From: Geodermatophilus obscurus | GTDB lineage: Bacteria; Actinomycetota; Actinomycetes; Mycobacteriales; Geodermatophilaceae | Direction: 5' to 3' | NCBI RefSeq assembly: GCF_900115395.1 | Contig: NZ_FOWE01000012.1 | Span: 1 to 64,000 of the forward strand | Length of the DNA stretch: 64,000 nucleotides | Shown here: piece after piece, positions 59,296 to 64,000 of the stretch | How the letters are laid out: each line of letters opens with the position of its first letter | Position numbering within the stretch: the stretch's first letter is position 1 | Position numbers and translations under genes: made by a program | Notes under the pieces: generated by a model | What the model was told of the DNA's origin: nothing | What the model saw: the letters and a program-made list of their open reading frames with translations, nothing else | Databases searched by the model: none

Positions 59296-61178
59296 GCCTT
59301 CGTCGCGACAACGGCACCTCCGCCGACCCGGTGCTCGTGGAGATCGTCGCGGGCACCCTGGCGGCGATCGAGAAGGAGGTCGAGACGGCGATCGGCCGCA
59401 CCTCCCGCTCGCCGATGATCCGCGACGCGCACGACTTCCGCGCCGGCATCCACGACCGGCTGCTGCGCAAGCTCACCGGCCGCTCCTACTCGGCCCTGGT
59501 GCACCCGGTGGTGCGCGACCACCCGATCGAGACCATGGCGCCCGGCGACGTCTTCTTCCACAACGACGTCTACCTGTCCGAGGGCGGGATCGGGCACCTG
59601 CCCGACCTGTGCGTGACCGTGCCCGTGTTCGCGCACGTGGACGGCCCCTCCGGCAGCGAGGAGCGCGTCGTCGCGTTCGTGCAGGCCTTCGGCCACCACG
59701 ACGACATCGGGGGCGCGGTGCCCGGGTCGATGCCCAGCGCGGCGACCAGCGTGTACGAGGAGGGCCTGATGGTCCCCCCGATCAAGCTGTGGGACCGCGG
59801 CGTGCCCAACCGGGCGGCGCTGGCGATCATGACGCGCAACTCGCGGATGCCCGACTCGCTGGCCGCCGACCTCGACGCCGAGTGCTCGGCCTGCCTGGCC
59901 GGCGCCCGGCGGCTCGGCGAGCTGTTCGACCGCTACGGCGTGGCCGCCGTCGAGGCCTGCTTCGACGCGATCCTGTCCAACTCCACCGAGGTCTACCGGC
60001 GGGAGATCCTGTCGCAGATCCCCGACGGCACCTACGTCTGGGAGGACTACGCCGAGCACGACGGCGTCGAGGCGCCGAAGCTGCACCGGCAGCGGATCAC
60101 GCTCACCATGGACTCCACCCGCGAGACGCCGCTGGTCATCGACTTCACCGGCACCGGCCCGCAGGCGAAGGGACCGATCAACCACTGCGGCGACTACGCC
60201 GACGGCAACTTCCTCAAGAAGTGGCTGGCGCCCATCCTGCGCAACCTGGCCGAGACGCCCGAGCGGATGGCCGAGCTCGACGTCAACGAGGGCGTCGTCC
60301 CGCTCATCGAGATGCGCTTCCCGGAGAAGGGCACGCTGCTCACCCCGGTGTTCCCCGCGCCGACCAACGCCCGCACGTTCGTCATCCTGCGGCTGCTCGG
60401 CGTGCTGGCCGGGGTGCTGGCCAAGGCCACCGGCGGCCGGATGCCCGCCGACCAGGAGACGATCCGCTACACCGGCGTGTACGGCACCGACGCCGACGGG
60501 CAGCCCTACCTCATGCGCGAGGTGCTCGGCGGCGGCTCGGGCGGGCGGTACTACGCCGACGGCGAGGACACCATCCACGTCGTCCCGGACTCGCGGAACC
60601 TGCCGACGGAGTTCACCGAGTCGCGGTTCCCGCTGCGGGTGGAGCGCCTCGGCCTGGCGCTGGACTCCGGGGGGCCGGGCCGGTACCGCGGCGGCTGCGG
60701 CTACGAGAAGCACGTCCGCGTGCTGCGCGACGCGCACTTCATGTCGATCGCCGACCGCTCGATCCTGTCCTGCTGGGGCGTCAACGGCGGCAAGGCCGGG
60801 CGGCCGTTCCAGGTCACCGTCGACCCGGGCGGCCCCGACGAGCGCGAGGTCGACGCCCTGGCCGACGCCGAGCCGCTGCCGGCCGGCACCGTGGTGCGGA
60901 TCCGCACCACCGGCGGCGGCGGGTGGGGCGACCCGCTCGAGCGGCCGGTGGAGGAGGTCGTGCGCGACGTCGCCTGGCGCAAGGTGTCGGTGACCGGCGC
61001 GCGCGAGGACTACGGCGTGGTGGTCCTCGACGACGGGACGGCGGACGCCGGTGCGACCGACGCGCTCCGCGCGGAGATGCGTGCCACCCGCACCGGCGAC
61101 GAGCCGTTCTTCGACCGCGGCCCGGGCTACGCGCTGCTGTCCGGCGGCGCGACGAGCAACGAGTTCGACCGCCTGTGA
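59292..61178 (+). CDS. hyuB: hydantoinase/oxoprolinase subunit B (HyuB)
   Basis: A 628-residue HyuB-type subunit. It has RTSRSPMIRDAHDFRAGIHD near the N-terminus, MAPGDVFFHNDVYLSEGGIGHLPD, and FTGTGPQAKGPINHCGDYADG and GGSGGRYYADGED in the C-terminal half. The GTG start overlaps the hyuA TGA. HyuA and HyuB are required together in characterised members. A strong hairpin ends the operon. Confidence 0.92.
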   Translation: MSLRRDNGTSADPVLVEIVAGTLAAIEKEVETAIGRTSRSPMIRDAHDFRAGIHDRLLRKLTGRSYSALVHPVVRDHPIETMAPGDVFFHNDVYLSEGGIGHLPDLCVTVPVFAHVDGPSGSEERVVAFVQAFGHHDDIGGAVPGSMPSAATSVYEEGLMVPPIKLWDRGVPNRAALAIMTRNSRMPDSLAADLDAECSACLAGARRLGELFDRYGVAAVEACFDAILSNSTEVYRREILSQIPDGTYVWEDYAEHDGVEAPKLHRQRITLTMDSTRETPLVIDFTGTGPQAKGPINHCGDYADGNFLKKWLAPILRNLAETPERMAELDVNEGVVPLIEMRFPEKGTLLTPVFPAPTNARTFVILRLLGVLAGVLAKATGGRMPADQETIRYTGVYGTDADGQPYLMREVLGGGSGGRYYADGEDTIHVVPDSRNLPTEFTESRFPLRVERLGLALDSGGPGRYRGGCGYEKHVRVLRDAHFMSIADRSILSCWGVNGGKAGRPFQVTVDPGGPDEREVDALADAEPLPAGTVVRIRTTGGGGWGDPLERPVEEVVRDVAWRKVSVTGAREDYGVVVLDDGTADAGATDALRAEMRATRTGDEPFFDRGPGYALLSGGATSNEFDRL

Positions 61179-61183
61179 CACCC

Positions 61184-61215
61184 CCGGTCCCCTTCTCGTG
61201 CGAGGAGGGGACCGG
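61184..61215 (+). terminator. hairpin terminator of hyuAB
   Basis: 15-nt arms (CCGGTCCCCTTCTCG and CGAGGAGGGGACCGG) pair with one mismatch around a 2-nt loop, starting 5 bp after the hyuB stop. Confidence 0.7.
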
Positions 61216-61278
61216 AGCGGCCCCGCTGCAGGGGCCCGCCGCGAGCCTGCGAGCGGTGGGGGGCAGCGGGGTCCTTCG

Positions 61279-61452
61279 TCACTCCGAGGTGTCGAGGTGG
61301 GTGCTGTGCGAGTGGGGCTTGACCTCCTCGCCGGTCTCGTCGTCGTCGCCCCGGGTGGACGTGTCCTCGTGGATGCCCTCCGGGCGGATCGGGGTCTCGT
61401 GCAGCACGTTCTCCCGTGCCTGGTCGCGGTCGGTGCCGGGAACCTCGGTCAT
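61279..61452 (-). CDS. small acidic hydrophilic protein
   Basis: A 57-residue protein starting MTEVPGTDRDQARENVLHE, with GAGGAGG 5 nt before the ATG. It is highly charged (RGDDDETGEEVK) and lacks hydrophobic segments, so it is probably disordered and cytosolic. No family is recognised. It follows the XRE regulator gene by 29 bp on the same strand and may be co-transcribed. Confidence 0.6.
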   Translation of the reverse strand: MTEVPGTDRDQARENVLHETPIRPEGIHEDTSTRGDDDETGEEVKPHSHSTHLDTSE

Positions 61453-61481
61453 GGGTCCTCCTCGGGTCGGGTGCCGCTGCC

Positions 61482-62300
61482 CTACCCCGTTCCCCGGCGG
61501 GCAGGCGCGGGTTCGCTCACGGTGGAACGGACCGCCCGCAGCACCTCGGCGGTCCGCTCGTCGGCGGGCAGGAACGCCTCGACCGACAGCTCGGCGGCGG
61601 TGAGGTCGACGGCGGTGCCGAAGGTGGTCACGGTGCTCAGCAGGGACAGCACCTCGCCGGCCGCGTGCACCCGCAGCGGCACCGCGATCCCGTCGGGCGT
61701 CGAGCGGTCGGTGCCGCCGGGCAGCGCCGTCAGCTCCCGGTGCAGGGCGGCCAGCCCGGGGTCGCCGGTCAGGTGCGCCTCGCGGCCCAGGCGGTGCAGC
61801 ACGTGCGCCCGCCACTGCGGCAGGTTGGCGATCCGCGGCGCCAGCCCGTCGGGGTGCAGGCTCAGCCGCAGCACGTTGGCCGGCGGCTCCAGCAGGTGCG
61901 GCGCGACGCCGTCGAGGAACGGCGCCAGGCTGCCGTTCGCCGTCACCAGGTCCCACGACCGGTCGACCACCAGCGCCGGGTACGGCTCGTAGGCGGTCAG
62001 CACCAGGTCCAGTGCCCGGGTGACGGCGGCCATGTCGGGGGCGTCGAGGGCCCGGCGCCCGTAGGCGGGGGCGAAGCCGGCGGCCAGCAGCAGCTCGTTG
62101 CGCTCCCGCAGCGGCACCTCCAGCCGCTCGGCCAGCCGCATCAGCATGTCCCGGCTCGGGCGCGCCCGGCCGGTCTCCAGGAAGCTCAGGTGCCGCGCGG
62201 ACACCTCGGCGTCGTTGGCCAGGTCCAGCTGGGACAGCCGGCGGCGCTGCCGCCAGCAGCGCAGCAGCTCCCCCACCGGTGGGCGCGTCAGCGTGGTCAC
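61482..62300 (-). CDS. XRE-family regulator with MmyB-like ligand domain
   Basis: A 272-residue regulator. An N-terminal XRE HTH (LLRCWRQRRRLSQLDLANDAEVSARHLSFLETGRARPS) is followed by a PAS-like MLTR ligand-binding domain (about 95-260; YPALVVDRSWDLVTANGSLAPFL). Relatives often control divergent NAD(P)-dependent enzyme or small metabolic genes. The divergent membrane/SnoaL pair is a likely target. A TAGCGT -10 lies 7 nt before the GTG, so it is probably leaderless. Confidence 0.9.
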   Translation of the reverse strand: MTTLTRPPVGELLRCWRQRRRLSQLDLANDAEVSARHLSFLETGRARPSRDMLMRLAERLEVPLRERNELLLAAGFAPAYGRRALDAPDMAAVTRALDLVLTAYEPYPALVVDRSWDLVTANGSLAPFLDGVAPHLLEPPANVLRLSLHPDGLAPRIANLPQWRAHVLHRLGREAHLTGDPGLAALHRELTALPGGTDRSTPDGIAVPLRVHAAGEVLSLLSTVTTFGTAVDLTAAELSVEAFLPADERTAEVLRAVRSTVSEPAPARRGTG

Positions 62301-62307
62301 GGCGGCG

Positions 62308-62313
62308 ACGCTA
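62308..62313 (-). promoter_or_regulatory. -10 element (TAGCGT) for the XRE gene
   Basis: TAGCGT on the minus strand ends 7 nt before the GTG at 62300, with no ribosome site between. Confidence 0.45.
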
Positions 62314-62387
62314 GTGACGGCGGCGTCCGGCGTCGCCTACCCGCGAGGTAATCGACGCGCCTCCCGGGCGCCGCCACGGTCGTCGGC

Positions 62388-62786
62388 ATGACCACCACCG
62401 CCACCCGTCCCCGCACCCTCGACCTGCTCCGGCTGACGCTGCGCCTCGACGCCGTCGTCACCGGGGCCAACGGCGCCGCCTACCTGGCCGCCGCCCCCTG
62501 GCTGACCGACCTGCTCGGCGTCCCGGCCGGGGCGCTGCGCGGGCTGGGCGTCTTCCTGCTCGCCTACGCCGGCGGCGTGTGGCTGGTCGCCGCCCGCCCG
62601 CGGGTCTCCGGCGTCGCCACCGAGGTCGTCGTCGGCGCCAACCTGCTGTGGGCGGCCGCCAGCGTCGCCGCGGTCGTCACCGACCGGTTCCCGCTCACCG
62701 GCGTCGGCACCGCCTGGGTGCTGCTGCAGGCCGCCGTCGTCGCCGGCTTCGCCGCCGCGCAGCTCGCCGCCCTCCGCTCCCGCTGA
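62388..62786 (+). CDS. small integral membrane protein
   Basis: A 132-residue protein with four predicted membrane helices (about 20-40, 50-68, 78-96 and 104-126) and short loops. It has no recognised catalytic motif; similar proteins often sit beside XRE/MmyB regulators in actinobacteria. It is divergent from the XRE gene and 29 bp upstream of the SnoaL-like gene. Confidence 0.75.
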   Translation: MTTTATRPRTLDLLRLTLRLDAVVTGANGAAYLAAAPWLTDLLGVPAGALRGLGVFLLAYAGGVWLVAARPRVSGVATEVVVGANLLWAAASVAAVVTDRFPLTGVGTAWVLLQAAVVAGFAAAQLAALRSR

Positions 62787-62815
62787 CCCACCACCCACCG
62801 AAGAGGAGATCCGCC

Positions 62816-63184
62816 ATGACAGCCACGACCGACCTCGCCGACCGCTATCTCGCCGCCTGGAACGCCACCGACCCGGCCGGCCGCCGGGCCCTGGTCGCGG
62901 AGGTGTTCGCCGAGGACGTGACCTACACCGACCCGCTGGCCGACGTCGCCGGCCGGGACGCGCTGGACGCCACGATCGCCGCCGTCCAGGCACGGTTCCC
63001 GGGCTGGGTGTTCCGCCTCGCCGGCCCGGCCGACGCCCACCACGACCAGGTGCGTTTCACGTGGCACCTCGGTCCGGAGGGCGCCGACGCGCCCGTGGCC
63101 GGCTCCGACGTCGCGGTGACCGACGGCGACGGCCGCATCCGCACCGTGCTCGGCTTCCTCGACCGGGTGCCGGCCCCCGCCTGA
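62816..63184 (+). CDS. SnoaL-like/NTF2-fold protein
   Basis: A 122-residue NTF2-fold protein (LADRYLAAWNATDPAGRRALVAEVFAEDVTYTDPLADVAG). Such proteins bind small hydrophobic molecules, and some are cyclases or isomerases. Function is unknown. GAAGAGGAG lies 9 nt upstream of the ATG. It is probably in one operon with the membrane protein and under control of the XRE regulator. Confidence 0.83.
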   Translation: MTATTDLADRYLAAWNATDPAGRRALVAEVFAEDVTYTDPLADVAGRDALDATIAAVQARFPGWVFRLAGPADAHHDQVRFTWHLGPEGADAPVAGSDVAVTDGDGRIRTVLGFLDRVPAPA

Positions 63185-63199
63185 GACGTCACACCCCGC

Positions 63200-63261
63200 C
63201 GCGATCATGGCGCCGTGACCACCGCCCGTACCCCGGGGGTGGTCACGGCGCCATGATCGCG
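63200..63261. repeat. perfect long inverted repeat
   Basis: Two 24-nt arms (63200-63223 and 63238-63261), starting CGCGATCATGGCGCC and its complement, pair perfectly around a 14-nt loop. It lies between two genes on the same strand. It may be a terminator or a dispersed REP-like element; the GATC-rich arm ends resemble those of the repeat at 11331. Confidence 0.75.
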
Positions 63262-63284
63262 AGTGGGGGAACGGGAGGACGCAG

Positions 63285-63650
63285 GTGGGCGGTGAGCTGG
63301 TCCGGCGGTACGCGGCGGCGCTGGGCGCCCGGGACTGGGAGGCGTTCGGGGCCCTGCTGGCCGACGACGTCGTCTACCGGCTGCCGCAGACCGGGGAGGT
63401 CGTCCGAGGGCGGGAGGCGTTCGTCCGCTTCAACCGCGAGTTCCCGGGCGCCTGGGAGCTGACCGTCCTCGACGCGTTCGGCGACGAGCGCGGCGGCGTG
63501 CTGCACGGCGACTACGGCGTCGGCGCACCCGAGTACGGCGTCACGGTGCTGCGCTTCGCCGGCGGCCGGGTGACCGAGGTCGTCGACTACTGGCCCGAGC
63601 CCTACGAGCCGCCGGCCGGCCGGGAACACCTCACCGAGCGCGACGGGTGA
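63285..63650 (+). CDS. NTF2-fold (DUF4440/SnoaL-like) protein
   Basis: A 121-residue NTF2-fold protein (LVRRYAAALGARDWEAFGALLADDVVYRLPQTGEVVRG). It is distinct from the one at 62816. GGGAGG 7 nt before the GTG supports the start. Its 3' end overlaps the convergent DUF1992 gene by 20 bp. Function is unknown. Confidence 0.82.
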   Translation: MGGELVRRYAAALGARDWEAFGALLADDVVYRLPQTGEVVRGREAFVRFNREFPGAWELTVLDAFGDERGGVLHGDYGVGAPEYGVTVLRFAGGRVTEVVDYWPEPYEPPAGREHLTERDG

Positions 63651-64000
63651 CCCGCCGCTGCCACCAGCGGCGGCGCGGCGGGACCTCCGCGGGCACCTCC
63701 TCGACGACGGGCTCCGGCGGCGGGCGGTCCCGCCGCCAGCCCTCCACCAGGGCCTCGACGTCGGCCAGCCCCGGCACCGGCGACCAGCGGCTCTCCTGCG
63801 GCCGGCGCCAGAATGCCTCGACCCGGGCGTTGTAGTCCTCGGCGACGGCGCGGACGGCGTCCTCCGACGGCAGGTCCGCCACCCGCTCGGGCAGGTCGTC
63901 GCGCTCGCGGCGCAGCGCCAGCCCGGGCGGCAGCATCTCCACCGGCCGGATGCCCTCGCGGCGGGCCTTGGCCACCGCCCAGTCGTAGGCGGTCTCGTCC
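63631..64000 (-). CDS. DUF1992/DnaJ-family domain protein (partial)
   Basis: The reading frame stays open to the right edge of the window. The visible 123 codons include ETAYDWAVAKARREG, LPPGLALRRERDDLPERV, SEDAVRAVAEDYNARVEAF and DVEALVEGWRRDRPP, the pattern of actinobacterial DUF1992 (DnaJ family domain) proteins. The N-terminus is missing. The basic C-terminus (RRRWWQRRVTRRAR) is unusual. Function is unknown. Confidence 0.7.
   Translation of the reverse strand, partial: DETAYDWAVAKARREGIRPVEMLPPGLALRRERDDLPERVADLPSEDAVRAVAEDYNARVEAFWRRPQESRWSPVPGLADVEALVEGWRRDRPPPEPVVEEVPAEVPPRRRWWQRRVTRRAR

Noticed and set aside
1..64000. Insertion sequences, prophage, tRNA genes
   Set aside because: No transposase, integrase, phage structural gene or tRNA cloverleaf was recognised. 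The window looks like stable chromosome with some accessory operons.

Overview
The window is very GC-rich actinobacterial chromosome. The first 159 bases are the 5' end of a 16S rRNA gene on the minus strand, with an actinobacterial leader. Many genes start with GTG, neighbouring genes overlap by 4 bp (GTGA/ATGA), and many promoters look leaderless. The 16S fragment and the gene families suggest a soil or rock actinobacterium near the Geodermatophilaceae (Blastococcus, Geodermatophilus, Modestobacter). That placement is an inference; the window alone does not prove it.

Layout. 1-3.8 kb: rRNA promoter region, a decayed histidine-kinase remnant, an AlkB-type dioxygenase and a RecQ helicase fused to a phosphoribosyltransferase-like tail. 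3.8-20.6 kb: a nitrogen-heterocycle catabolic region. It holds carbamate kinase, a barbiturase/cyanuric-acid-hydrolase-family ring-opening enzyme, FdrA plus a DUF1116 protein, a UraA-like permease, a three-subunit molybdenum hydroxylase and its CoxG-like protein. Interleaved are a SpoIIE phosphatase, KptA, a CoA-transferase pair, and ribosomal protein S4 facing a DUF2470 gene across an IdeR/DtxR-type iron box. 20.6-24.4 kb: a secreted beta-helix protein and two orphan LuxR-type regulators with damaged receiver domains. 24.4-39.0 kb: one operon of 14 genes for an aromatic (type II) polyketide, with its own heteromeric acetyl-CoA carboxylase. 39.1-40.2 kb: a c-di-AMP (ydaO-type) riboswitch and a secreted transglycosylase-like protein. 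40.2-48.9 kb: an ene-reductase divergent from a hydratase and acyl-CoA dehydrogenase, an ABC transporter with a two-component system, a thioesterase and a frameshifted reductase gene. 49-57 kb: three c-di-GMP proteins (GAF-EAL and two PAS-GGDEF), GNAT, winged-helix, ABC exporter, MarR and DUF1707 genes. 57-61.2 kb: a HyuA/HyuB-type (oxoprolinase-family) pair. 61.2-64 kb: an XRE regulator, two NTF2-fold proteins and a partial DUF1992 gene.

How the parts connect. A 22-bp palindrome of the form GATnCCTCAGC/nCTGAGGnATC lies immediately upstream of the carbamate kinase operon, the fdrA operon, the permease/Mo-hydroxylase operon and hyuAB, although these are up to 53 kb apart. I infer one regulon for a cyclic ureide or pyrimidine. 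In the simplest model a UraA-like carrier imports the ring, the Mo-hydroxylase oxidises it, the barbiturase-type enzyme opens it, FdrA/DUF1116 transfers the carbamoyl group to phosphate, and carbamate kinase recovers ATP. This would be an energy-conserving variant of oxidative pyrimidine breakdown. It is the most interesting hypothesis here and is untested.

The polyketide operon has its own oddities: a biotin carboxylase in frame with the ACP, an acyltransferase homologue lacking its catalytic Ser and His, a chain-length factor with Gly where Gln is usual, and four consecutive copies of an ABM domain.
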